Positions 1 through 5,892 of a stretch of 6,000 nucleotides of DNA are shown piece by piece (the first letter of the stretch is position 1; each line of letters begins with the position of its first letter). The notes under the pieces were generated by a model. It had not been told where the DNA came from, did not search any database, and saw nothing but the letters and a program-made list of their open reading frames with translations. The stretch spans positions 1-6,000 of the forward strand of contig JANPLZ010000028.1 of assembly GCA_031422555.1 (NCBI GenBank), in the 5' to 3' direction. The stretch is from JANNAT01 sp031422555 (GTDB taxonomy: Bacteria; Pseudomonadota; Alphaproteobacteria; Rhodobacterales; Rhodobacteraceae). The position numbers were made by a program, and so were the translations under genes.

Positions 1-767
1 ACCCATTCGATCCGACCCGTGGCATCGGTAACAATCACTGAATCGCTGGCATGTTCGGCCACCAAGGCCAGTCGTTCGGCGCGTTGTGCGGCGCGGGCGA
101 GGTCCTGGCGTGAGAGATCCAGCGCTGCCTGTTCGGCCAAAAGGGCCAATTCAAAGCGCGACCGCTCTCCTTGGCCTTTTTCCAGCGCCATGATGAAAAG
201 TGTGGCGGTGTAGGCCATGATCGCCAAAGTGCCAAGGAAAAGCCCGCCGGTCGCCACCGCATTGCCGGGCATCGTTACCAGATTTTCACCGACAAGAAGG
301 GCAATGGTCAGCAGATAGACCGCCAGTTTCGCACTGGCGCCTTCGCGAAAATGCCGGCGCACCAGCCCGGCATTGATCACCGCCGACATCAGGAAGGCGG
401 AGGCAAAAAATTCAGCCTCGGCAAGGCCGATACTGCGCCAGCATATGGCGACGCAAATCGAAATTGTGATGGCTTGCAAGATTGCCGTCGCCAATGCGAT
501 CCGCCGGGCCGTAGGCTGCACTGTGCCAGATCTGGAATGCCGCAAAATCTGAACAAGCACGGCGCAGTCCAAAACTTCGCCCGCCAGCGCGACCAAAGCT
601 GCAATAACCCCCAGTCGCACCGATCCAAACGCCGCGATGGCGATGGCACCCAGCAAGGTCATCGACTGCCGTGTCCAGAATTCGCGTGTCCTGCTGCGCG
701 CATACCGCAGAAACAGCCCGTCGCGGCCGTTGCGGGCATTGAATTGCCCAACTGCGCTATGATCCAT
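1..767 (-). CDS. Membrane-bound PAS-domain sensor protein, probably a (hybrid) histidine kinase; N-terminal part only
   Basis: The minus-strand frame from the ATG at 765-767 stays open for 255 codons to the window edge, so the C-terminal part lies outside. This ATG is the first ATG after an in-frame TAA, and no GTG or TTG lies between; the Shine-Dalgarno is weak (a G-run in CTGGGGGCTGTCGGA). Hydrophobic segments lie near residues 36-50, 53-74, 88-109, 117-135, 147-162 and 173-193, suggesting a six-helix membrane sensor region. A charged, Ala/Leu/Gln-rich stretch at about 196-235 looks like a signalling helix or coiled coil. From about residue 231, ERLALVAEHASDSVIVTDA followed by TGRIEW is a typical PAS domain opening. 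In proteins of this build a PAS domain is usually followed by HisKA and HATPase domains, often with a receiver domain; a GGDEF/EAL enzyme is the alternative, since the catalytic part is not visible. It follows pncA on the same strand with a 65-base gap, so cotranscription is possible. The ligand is unknown. Confidence 0.8.
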   Translation of the reverse strand, partial: MDHSAVGQFNARNGRDGLFLRYARSRTREFWTRQSMTLLGAIAIAAFGSVRLGVIAALVALAGEVLDCAVLVQILRHSRSGTVQPTARRIALATAILQAITISICVAICWRSIGLAEAEFFASAFLMSAVINAGLVRRHFREGASAKLAVYLLTIALLVGENLVTMPGNAVATGGLFLGTLAIMAYTATLFIMALEKGQGERSRFELALLAEQAALDLSRQDLARAAQRAERLALVAEHASDSVIVTDATGRIEW

Positions 768-832
768 TCCGACAGCCCCCAGGCGGGTTTCTGTGGTCAG
801 CTTAGGATCAAATGATTAAACAGCCCTTAGCG

Positions 833-1441
833 TCAGTCGACCCAAATCACCCCTGCGGCCTTGGTTTCGGCCCGCGCCCGCGCCAGCGATCCGTTCAAAT
901 CAATCGCGCGGCACGCGGTTTCGACCAACCGCACATGGTAGCCCAACCGCGCCGCATCCAGCGCTGAATAAGCGACACAAAAATCTGTGGCCAGCCCCAC
1001 CAAAGTAACCGCCGCGATACCCCGGCTGCGCAAATAACCGTCCAGACCTGTGGGCGTTACACGATCATTTTCGAAAAATGCCGAATAGCTGTCGATGCCC
1101 GCACGAAAGCCTTTGCGAAGGGTCATGTGGCCATTGTCGGTCTGTAACCTTGGGTGAAAATCGGCGCCGCGGGTGCCTTGAACGCAGTGCACCGGCCACA
1201 AAACCTGTGGCCCGTAGGGCATATCGACCATCGAATATGCCTCAGCCCCTAAATGATTGGCGGCAAAAGAGCTGTGGTTGGCCGGGTGCCAGTCCTGAGT
1301 CAGCACTACGGTGGCAAAATCGCCGATCATCGCGTTGATCAAGGGCAAAACCGCGTCGCCACCGGCCACCGCCAAAGCACCGCCGGGGCAAAAGTCGTTC
1401 TGCACATCAATCACGATCAGCGCGTCGGTTGCGGGGTGCAT
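833..1441 (-). CDS. pncA: Nicotinamidase (nicotinamide deamidase)
   Basis: Cytoplasmic isochorismatase-fold enzyme, 202 residues, that hydrolyses nicotinamide to nicotinate and ammonia in the NAD salvage (Preiss-Handler) pathway; this family also activates pyrazinamide. The Cys-hydrolase triad is complete: Asp12 in IDVQNDFCPGG, Lys110 in TLRKGF and Cys155 in GLATDFCV. The metal site is also present: Asp50, His52 and His56 in QDWHPANH, and His85 in WPVHCVQGT. The length matches the roughly 200-residue family norm. The start is ATG 1439-1441, with an AAGGAG ribosome binding site at 1449-1454 seven bases upstream. The frame is open further upstream to an ATG at 1526-1528, but that would add 29 Pro-rich residues and overlap the divergent SDR gene. 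It is transcribed divergently from the SDR gene, and the sensor gene lies downstream. Biuret hydrolase or another isochorismatase-like amidase is unlikely given the full PncA motif set. Confidence 0.95.
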   Translation of the reverse strand: MHPATDALIVIDVQNDFCPGGALAVAGGDAVLPLINAMIGDFATVVLTQDWHPANHSSFAANHLGAEAYSMVDMPYGPQVLWPVHCVQGTRGADFHPRLQTDNGHMTLRKGFRAGIDSYSAFFENDRVTPTGLDGYLRSRGIAAVTLVGLATDFCVAYSALDAARLGYHVRLVETACRAIDLNGSLARARAETKAAGVIWVD

Positions 1442-1494
1442 TTCTAATCTCCTTTTCCCGGGCTTTGCCAATGCGTAAGGTTGGGGCGGGCAGG

Positions 1495-1500
1495 GGTCAA
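1495..1500 (-). promoter_or_regulatory. Possible -35 element for pncA
   Basis: On the minus strand the hexamer TTGACC lies 53 bases upstream of the pncA start. The sequence 17 bases beyond it (TACGCA) is a poor -10 match, so this is a weak candidate. The whole 74-base gap 1442-1515 must serve both divergent genes; I see no clear promoter for the plus-strand gene in it and no strong inverted repeat. Confidence 0.2.
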
Positions 1501-1515
1501 CCGAAAGTGGGAAAT

Positions 1516-2517
1516 ATGCGCAAAGCACTGGTGTTAGGGGCGTCGGGGCAAATGGCGCGGGCCTTGGTGCCGCTGTTGGCCGCGCAGGGCTGGCAGGTTG
1601 ATGCCGTTACCCGTGCGGGGCGCGACTTACCGCCAGAGGTAAAGCCGTTTGCGCGGCACAAACCCAGCGCCGACGGCCGGGCCCAGATGATCCGCGACGG
1701 GCGCGGCTATGACGCGGTGTTTGATCCGATGGCGTTTGACGCAGAGTGCGCCGCCGATCTGTTGGCCGCGCGTGATGATGTCGGCCAGTATTGCGTGATT
1801 TCTACCGCGTCGGTTTATGCGGATGCCAAGGGGCGGTCGCTGGAAACCGCGGGCGACACCGGCTTTCCCGAATTTCCGCGCGAAATTGCTGAAACCCAAC
1901 CCACTGTCGCGGCAGGCGTGGGGTATTCGGCCGGCAAAGTGGCCCTCGAGTTGGCTTTGGCGGATGCCCCGGTGACCATCCTGCGGCCCTGTGCGATTTA
2001 CGGCATTGGCGCGCGCCATCCCCGCGAATGGTGGTTTGCCAAGCGGGCACTGGACAAGCGCCGTCAGGTGCCGCTGGTCGATGCGGGGCAGAACATTTTT
2101 CACACCTCATCGGCGGCGGGTATCGCATCACTGGCGGCGTTTTGTTTGCAGCACGGCCATCAGGGCACGTTCAATGTGGCCGATCCGCAAGCCCTGACGG
2201 TTGCCCAGATTGCCAAGGCGATTGGTGCGGCGCTGGGCCATGCGTTTAGCCTGATCCCGGTTGATGACCTGCCGTCGGATTTGGCGCATATCGGTTACAC
2301 CCCGTGGAGCGTTGATACCCCGATGCGGCTTTCCATGGCCCGCGCGCGGGGTTTAGGCTGGGATGGCGGGCCGGAATTTGCGGCCCAATTGCCCGCCTAT
2401 TGCGCGTGGATGGCAAGTCATGCGGCCAGTTGGGCCGATGATTTCCCAGCCTTTGCCGCCTACGGCCATGATGTGTTTGACTATGCAGGCGAAGACCGCG
2501 TCTTGAAACACCGTTAG
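1516..2517 (+). CDS. NAD(P)-dependent epimerase/dehydratase-like protein (atypical extended SDR)
   Basis: Predicted cytoplasmic Rossmann-fold protein of 333 residues. The N-terminus MRKALVLGASGQMARALVP is a beta-alpha-beta dinucleotide-binding unit with GxxGxxA at residues 8-14, where most extended SDRs have GxxGxxG. Strand beta-4 with the active-site Ser region is ISTASVY (95-101), the catalytic pair is Tyr137/Lys141 in YSAGK, and LRPCAIYGIG (156-165) is the usual post-catalytic motif. NIFHTSSAAGIASLA (193-207) and GTFNVADPQALTVAQIAKAI (217-236) match the substrate-side segments of epimerase/dehydratase relatives, including CSP41-like atypical SDRs. The substrate cannot be told. ATG 1516 is chosen because the glycine motif then sits at the N-terminus; the longer frame from 1429 would overlap pncA. 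The Shine-Dalgarno is weak (GTGGGA, 1507-1512). trhO follows after 42 bases on the same strand with no visible terminator, so the two may be cotranscribed. Confidence 0.85.
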   Translation: MRKALVLGASGQMARALVPLLAAQGWQVDAVTRAGRDLPPEVKPFARHKPSADGRAQMIRDGRGYDAVFDPMAFDAECAADLLAARDDVGQYCVISTASVYADAKGRSLETAGDTGFPEFPREIAETQPTVAAGVGYSAGKVALELALADAPVTILRPCAIYGIGARHPREWWFAKRALDKRRQVPLVDAGQNIFHTSSAAGIASLAAFCLQHGHQGTFNVADPQALTVAQIAKAIGAALGHAFSLIPVDDLPSDLAHIGYTPWSVDTPMRLSMARARGLGWDGGPEFAAQLPAYCAWMASHAASWADDFPAFAAYGHDVFDYAGEDRVLKHR

Positions 2518-2559
2518 CTGCCCCTTGCCCCCGCCAAAAACACTGATTATTGACCCGCT

Positions 2560-3468
2560 ATGCTACTTATTGCCGCACTTTATCATTTTTCGAAACTGCC
2601 GGATCCCGTCGCTGTTCGCGAACCGTTGCTGGCAGCTTGTATAAAATTTGGCATCAAGGGATCCCTGTTGTTGGCTCCCGAAGGGATCAATGGCACCATC
2701 GCAGGGGATCGGGCAGGTATCGACGCGGTGCTGGCGCATTTGCGCGGCTTGCCGGGTTTCTTCACGTTAGAGCATAAAGAAAGCTACGCAAATAAATCAC
2801 CTTTTACCCATATGAAGGTCAAGCTGAAACGTGAAATCGTGACCATGGGGCAGCCCGATATTGATCCTGTGGCGCGGGCGGGCGGCTATGTGGCGGCGGC
2901 CGACTGGAATGATCTGATTGCCCAACCGGATGTGGTTTTGATCGACACGCGTAACGATTACGAAGTGTCTATCGGCACGTTTCGGGGTGCGGTCGACCCG
3001 AACATCCGCACCTTCCGCGACTTCCCGAATTGGTGGCAAAACAACAAGGCCGCCTATGAAGGCAAACGCATTGCGATGTTTTGCACTGGTGGGATTCGTT
3101 GTGAGAAATCGACGAATTATCTGCTGGGGCAGGGGGTTCAGGATGTGTTCCACCTGAAGGGCGGCATCTTGAAATACCTTGAAGACGTGCCCGCCGCGCA
3201 CAGCAAATGGAACGGCGAATGCTATGTCTTTGATGCCCGCGTGTCCGTCGGCCATGGCCTGATCCCCGGTGACTATGACAGTTGCCACGCCTGCCGCCGA
3301 CCCGTCAGCGCCGCCGACAAACTGCGCCCGGAGTTTGAGTTGGGGGCGCAATGCCATCAATGTGTTGGCGAATATGACGCCGCCGACCGCGACCGGTTTC
3401 GAGAACGGCAGCGCCAGTTGAATTTGGCCAAATCGCGTCAGTCGTCGCAAGAACCGATGGATGACTGA
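2560..3468 (+). CDS. trhO: tRNA uridine(34) hydroxylase, rhodanese family (TrhO/YceA)
   Basis: 302-residue cytoplasmic protein of the YceA/UPF0176 family. TrhO performs oxygen-dependent hydroxylation of wobble U34 to 5-hydroxyuridine, the precursor of cmo5U/mcmo5U in tRNAs that read extended codon boxes. The N-terminal domain (about 1-95) carries the family motifs LLLAPEGINGTIAG (37-49 region) and HMKVKLKREIVTMG (84-97). The central rhodanese domain (about 112-212) has LIDTRNDYEVSIGTF (127-141) and the active loop FCTGGIRCEKS with Cys175 and Cys181. The C-terminal part has two Cys pairs (Cys242/Cys245 and Cys265/Cys268), a likely metal knuckle common in the family. ATG 2560 is the earliest start because an in-frame TGA lies at 2551-2553. 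No good Shine-Dalgarno is visible, so translation may depend on the upstream SDR mRNA or a leader-poor transcript. Confidence 0.93.
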   Translation: MLLIAALYHFSKLPDPVAVREPLLAACIKFGIKGSLLLAPEGINGTIAGDRAGIDAVLAHLRGLPGFFTLEHKESYANKSPFTHMKVKLKREIVTMGQPDIDPVARAGGYVAAADWNDLIAQPDVVLIDTRNDYEVSIGTFRGAVDPNIRTFRDFPNWWQNNKAAYEGKRIAMFCTGGIRCEKSTNYLLGQGVQDVFHLKGGILKYLEDVPAAHSKWNGECYVFDARVSVGHGLIPGDYDSCHACRRPVSAADKLRPEFELGAQCHQCVGEYDAADRDRFRERQRQLNLAKSRQSSQEPMDD

Positions 3469-3475
3469 ATCGCGG

Positions 3476-3525
3476 TTGACATTCCTTAGTATTTAAGTCA
3501 GGTTTAGGCATCGCCTAGCCAAACC
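3476..3525 (+). promoter_or_regulatory. Candidate promoter/operator region upstream of the hemP unit
   Basis: Directly after trhO lies a perfect -35 hexamer TTGACA (3476-3481), but no good -10 follows at 16-18 bases; TAGTAT (3487-3492) is the best nearby -10-like hexamer. The segment is rich in symmetry: TGAC (3477-3480) and GTCA (3497-3500) as an inverted pair with 16 bases between, CTTA-N5-TAAG (3485-3497), and TAGGC-ATC-GCCTA (3505-3517). The bases 3501-3525 can also fold as RNA: GGTTT, a bulged A and GGC pair with GCCAAACC around an 8-base loop. hemP genes in alphaproteobacteria are usually controlled by iron-responsive regulators (Irr, RirA/IscR or Fur type), so an iron operator is expected here. 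I cannot match the repeats to a known consensus with certainty. Confidence 0.4.
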
Positions 3526-3547
3526 CGGTGTTTCGGTGTCAGCCCGG

Positions 3548-3568
3548 CCTCTTTAACCCTGAAAGAGG
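3548..3568 (+). promoter_or_regulatory. Hairpin masking the Shine-Dalgarno of the small ORF upstream of hemP
   Basis: CCTCTTT (3548-3554) and AAAGAGG (3562-3568) are perfect reverse complements around a 7-base loop AACCCTG. The 3' arm contains the GAGG core of the ribosome binding site for the ATG at 3574, five bases downstream. In the mRNA, folding would hide that site. Because hemP is translationally coupled to this ORF, the hairpin could control both. The pairing is seen directly; the regulatory role is inferred. Any Shine-Dalgarno preceded by a pyrimidine run can give such a match by chance. Confidence 0.45.
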
Positions 3569-3573
3569 ATCGT

Positions 3574-3711
3574 ATGACCCGCATTCAATCGCCGACACCG
3601 ACGCGCACACCATTGCCTGATCTTGCCGAACTGCTCAGCACCGTCTTTGCCGGGGCCGCCCCGCCGCGCAGTCTGGAAGCGCTGCTTGATTGGATGGAGC
3701 GGCGGACATGA
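3574..3711 (+). CDS. Unrecognised 45-residue small protein coupled to hemP
   Basis: A short open frame starts at ATG 3574 behind a good ribosome binding site (AGAGGA, 3564-3569, about five bases upstream) and ends at TGA 3709-3711. Its stop overlaps the hemP start in ATGA, the usual arrangement for translational coupling. The product begins MTRIQSPTPTRTPLPDLAEL: a Thr/Pro-rich N-terminus, then an amphipathic Leu/Ala stretch (about residues 14-28), and a helical end LEALLDWMERRT. There is no signal peptide, no membrane helix and no Cys. I do not recognise the family. It could be a real small protein working with HemP, or a leader whose translation sets hemP expression. Confidence 0.6.
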   Translation: MTRIQSPTPTRTPLPDLAELLSTVFAGAAPPRSLEALLDWMERRT

Positions 3712-3899
3712 ACGCCGTTTTCCCCACCGTGTCGCTGCCACCCATGGCCAGCGTGCAGCCGCCGCCAGACCGTGGGCGACTTCCGGTCCACGATGCCGAA
3801 CACCTGACCAAAGGCGGCACGACGGCGCAGATTGTGCTGCAGGATCAGACATATTTGTTGCGGATCACCCGGTCTGGCAAGCTGATCCTGACGAAGTAG
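3708..3899 (+). CDS. hemP: Hemin uptake protein HemP (HmuP family)
   Basis: 63-residue protein. The C-terminal half, VHDAEHLTKGG (27-37) and QIVLQDQTYLLRITRSGKLI (41-60) ending in LTK, is the compact HemP fold with its hallmark end YxLRxTRxGKLILTK. Residues 1-25 are Pro-rich and probably disordered. Members of this family act in control of haem uptake: HmuP of Bradyrhizobium is a co-activator of haem receptor operons together with Irr, and HemP of Burkholderia is needed for receptor expression. The start is ATG 3708, which overlaps the preceding TGA (ATGA) and has GGAG at 3696-3699 eight bases upstream; a TTG at 3690 or the ATG at 3744 are less likely starts. No haem receptor or transporter gene is next to it: the following gene converges from the other strand, so the haem uptake genes lie elsewhere or are lacking. 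Confidence 0.88.
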   Translation: MNAVFPTVSLPPMASVQPPPDRGRLPVHDAEHLTKGGTTAQIVLQDQTYLLRITRSGKLILTK

Positions 3900-3907
3900 G
3901 CAAGCCA

Positions 3908-3933
3908 AAGGCGGGGCATCACCGCCCCGCCTT
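3908..3933. terminator. GC-rich hairpin between convergent genes, probable bidirectional terminator
   Basis: AAGGCGGGGC (3908-3917) and GCCCCGCCTT (3924-3933) form a perfect 10-bp stem with the loop ATCACC, nine bases after the hemP stop and 19 bases beyond the ATPase stop on the other strand. The position between converging genes fits a shared terminator. Neither side has a long T-run: only a short T stretch follows on the minus strand, and the plus side continues with an A/T-rich palindrome, so efficiency is uncertain. Confidence 0.7.
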
Positions 3934-3935
3934 GC

Positions 3936-3947
3936 AGGAAATTTCCT
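3936..3947. repeat. 12-bp perfect palindrome beside the terminator
   Basis: AGGAAATTTCCT is its own reverse complement and lies three bases from the GC-rich hairpin, inside the 53-base gap between hemP and the ATPase gene. It may be an accessory part of the terminator, or chance. It is not placed where a promoter operator would be expected. Confidence 0.5.
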
Positions 3948-3952
3948 AAAAA

Positions 3953-5014
3953 TCAGCGCAAACGCGCGCCGGACTGGGCATCAAAGGCCAGAACATGCTG
4001 CGGGTCAAAGCCAATGCCAACATTGGTGCCCGGTGCCACCACCATATCGCCCTTGGCTTCGATCACCAGCTTTTCACCCGAAGGTGCGGTCAGATGCAGG
4101 AATGATATCCCGCCCAAGGCTTCGGTCATTTCAACCCGGTGCGTTGCCCCGCCCAGATCGACGGTCAAAAACTGTGGGCGGATGCCCAGCGTCACCGCAG
4201 CGCCACTGCCCGGCAAACCAACCGTCAGCGGCACCGTGGCCGACAACCCTTTGGCCGCAACGCGGCCACCGGCTTCGGTCACACCGGCCACAAAGTTCAT
4301 CGCGGGCGAACCGATGAACCCGGCCACAAAGCGGTTGTTCGGGTCGCGATACAGATCCAGCGGCTTGCCAACCTGTTCAATTCGCCCCGCCCGCAGCACC
4401 ACGATCTTGTCGGCCAGCGTCATTGCCTCGACCTGATCGTGCGTCACATAAATCATCGTGGCGCCAATTTCGCGGTGCAGCCGCGAGATTTCGACCCGCA
4501 TTTCCACCCGCAATTCGGCGTCAAGATTCGACAACGGCTCGTCAAACAAGAAAACTTTTGGCCCGCGCACAATGGCACGTCCGATGGCAACCCGTTGACG
4601 TTGGCCACCTGACAAAGCTTTGGGTTTGCGGGTCAGATAATCATCTAGCTTCAAGATCCGGCTGGCTTCCTTGACTTTGGCCGAAACTTCGGTGGCGGGG
4701 TGGCCGGTCATCTTCAACCCAAATCCCATGTTTTCGGCGACCGTCATGTGCGGATAAAGCGCATAGGTCTGGAACACCATCGCGATGCCGCGCTCTGCCG
4801 GATCAACCCGGGTGACATCCCGCGCGCCGATACTGATGCTGCCTGCGGTGGTATCTTCCAACCCGGCAACCATGCGCAGCAAAGTGGATTTACCGCAGCC
4901 CGATGGCCCGACAAACACGCAAAACTCGCCATCTTCGATCTGCAAGTCGATGCCGTGGATAACCTTCACATCGCCAAATTGTTTGACCACATTTTTTAGA
5001 GATACCTCAGCCAT
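3953..5014 (-). CDS. ABC transporter ATP-binding protein, UgpC/MalK (carbohydrate uptake, CUT1) type
   Basis: 353-residue cytoplasmic ATPase that powers import through two permeases not visible here. All nucleotide-binding elements are present: Walker A GPSGCGKST (36-44), Q-loop Gln82 in VFQTYALYPHMTV, signature LSGGQRQR (134-141), Walker B VFLFDEP (154-160), D-loop SNLD (162-165) and the switch His192 in YVTHDQVEAM. After IGSPAMNFV (234-242), residues 243-353 form the C-terminal OB/TOBE regulatory domain typical of MalK/UgpC/SmoK proteins. Length is normal for the family. The start has an ideal AGGAGG (5020-5025) five bases upstream. It follows iclR by 38 bases on the same strand, and a gene for an exported protein starts divergently beyond iclR, so it probably serves that transporter. 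The substrate is open: sugar, polyol or glycerol 3-phosphate types share this ATPase, and these ATPases can be shared between transporters. Confidence 0.93.
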   Translation of the reverse strand: MAEVSLKNVVKQFGDVKVIHGIDLQIEDGEFCVFVGPSGCGKSTLLRMVAGLEDTTAGSISIGARDVTRVDPAERGIAMVFQTYALYPHMTVAENMGFGLKMTGHPATEVSAKVKEASRILKLDDYLTRKPKALSGGQRQRVAIGRAIVRGPKVFLFDEPLSNLDAELRVEMRVEISRLHREIGATMIYVTHDQVEAMTLADKIVVLRAGRIEQVGKPLDLYRDPNNRFVAGFIGSPAMNFVAGVTEAGGRVAAKGLSATVPLTVGLPGSGAAVTLGIRPQFLTVDLGGATHRVEMTEALGGISFLHLTAPSGEKLVIEAKGDMVVAPGTNVGIGFDPQHVLAFDAQSGARLR

Positions 5015-5052
5015 GGTGTCCTCCTCCCCGGAGTAGTGGAAATATGATTGGT

Positions 5053-5838
5053 CTAGGTGTGCTGTGGAAACCGCCAGGCTTCCGCTTCGGCCGCGATCTG
5101 GGCTGCTGTTTCGATGACCCGAGTGGCATGAATTTCAAGCGCCGCCAAAGTTGTGCGCTGTGTTGTCGATGTGACCGAAAGCGCCCCGATCACCCGCCCC
5201 GCCCGGGTAAGAATCGGTGCCGCGATACAGATGATTCCCGGCTCGTGCTCTTCGCGGTCAAAGGCATAGCCTCGGTCGCGGATCAACCGCAGTTCGGCGC
5301 GCAATTTGGTTGGGGTGTCGTAGGTGTGTTCGGTAAAGCGATGAAAACTTTGCCGGTCAATTGCGGCCTGCAAATCTTCGTCGGACAGATAGGCCAGCAT
5401 CGCCTTGCCGACGCCGGTGCAATAGGCGGGACCAACCTTGCCGGCCTGGGCGAACATCTCGATCGGGCGGGCGGCGTTGCGTTTGTCGACATACAAAACC
5501 TGCCCCTGATCCATCTGCGCCAGATGAATGGTTTCGGCAGTTTCTGCTGATAATACATCAAGATAAGGCCGCGCCACCGGGGCAAGTGAACTTTGCGCCC
5601 ATGCCGCATGTGCCCAGCGCACCAACCGCACGCCCAAAGTGTAGGTGCCACGGTCCGGGTCCAGCATCAACATGCCTTGGTTGGTCAGGGTCTGCAAAAA
5701 GCGGTAAAGCGTGGCCTTGGGAAACGCGCTATCCGCCAACAATTCGCTAAAGCGCACGGGCCGCCCGGCCCCTGCCACCATGTCCAGAACGTCCAGCGCC
5801 TTGCCGACCGTCCCGTCCGAGTTGCCCTCTGCGCTCAT
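5053..5838 (-). CDS. IclR-family transcriptional regulator
   Basis: 261-residue cytoplasmic DNA-binding protein. The N-terminal winged helix-turn-helix covers about 10-70: VGKALDVLDMV, the recognition region FPKATLYRFLQTLTNQGML (39-57) and the wing YTLGVRLV. The C-terminal effector-binding domain (about 85-250) has the conserved IclR segments VGPAYCTGVGKAMLA (135-149), GYAFDREEHEPGIICIAAPI (190-209) and VIGALSVTS. The start is ATG 5836-5838 with AAGGA about eleven bases upstream, a slightly long spacing. The ATPase gene lies 38 bases downstream, and the divergent gene for an exported protein starts 105 bases upstream. By family habit it should bind the divergent region and respond to the transported compound or a catabolite of it. 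Whether it represses or activates cannot be read from the sequence. Confidence 0.93.
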   Translation of the reverse strand: MSAEGNSDGTVGKALDVLDMVAGAGRPVRFSELLADSAFPKATLYRFLQTLTNQGMLMLDPDRGTYTLGVRLVRWAHAAWAQSSLAPVARPYLDVLSAETAETIHLAQMDQGQVLYVDKRNAARPIEMFAQAGKVGPAYCTGVGKAMLAYLSDEDLQAAIDRQSFHRFTEHTYDTPTKLRAELRLIRDRGYAFDREEHEPGIICIAAPILTRAGRVIGALSVTSTTQRTTLAALEIHATRVIETAAQIAAEAEAWRFPQHT

Positions 5839-5863
5839 GCGGAATGCGTTCCTTTATCCCCTG

Positions 5864-5892
5864 TTGACACGCTAGATGATACGCCGCATAGT
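5864..5892 (+). promoter_or_regulatory. Sigma-70-type promoter for the divergent gene starting at 5944
   Basis: TTGACA (5864-5869), a perfect -35, is followed after 17 bases by CATAGT (5887-5892), which matches four of six -10 consensus positions. Transcription would start near 5899, giving a leader of about 45 bases before the ATG at 5944. The -10 overlaps the first GTTTCAA repeat, so a regulator bound there could block the polymerase. Confidence 0.55.

Noticed and set aside
171..815. Plus-strand open frame of 214 codons across the left region
   Set aside because: It is antisense to the sensor gene, its Arg/Gln/His-rich composition is typical of a shadow frame, and the minus frame gives membrane helices and a PAS start.
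768..832. Gap between pncA and the sensor gene as a possible terminator or promoter
   Set aside because: No stable stem, T-run or good promoter pair could be found; it is best read as an ordinary intra-operon gap.
1429..1515. N-terminal extension of the SDR frame from ATG 1429
   Set aside because: It would overlap the start of the divergent pncA, and the Rossmann motif begins directly at ATG 1516.
1442..1528. N-terminal extension of pncA to ATG 1526-1528
   Set aside because: The added residues are not part of the family fold, and ATG 1439-1441 has an AAGGAG at ideal distance.
1627..2103. Minus-strand open frame of 158 codons inside the SDR gene
   Set aside because: Shadow frame with no motif, opposite a clear Rossmann-fold protein.
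2797..3450. Minus-strand open frame of 217 codons inside trhO
   Set aside because: Antisense shadow of a gene with complete family motifs; no recognisable domain.
3553..3908. Two overlapping minus-strand frames (to 3852 and to 3908) opposite the small ORF and hemP
   Set aside because: They are Arg/Trp/Gly-rich and resemble no family; the plus strand shows HemP motifs and proper ribosome binding sites.
3623..3949. Plus-strand frame of 108 codons overlapping hemP in another frame
   Set aside because: It runs through the terminator hairpin and has no ribosome binding site or motif; hemP in the other frame explains the region.
4139..4612. Plus-strand frame of 157 codons inside the ATPase gene
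   Set aside because: Antisense to a complete ABC ATPase; His/Arg/Gln-rich shadow composition.
5044..5550. Plus-strand frame of 168 codons inside iclR
   Set aside because: Antisense shadow of a complete IclR regulator with no supporting signal.
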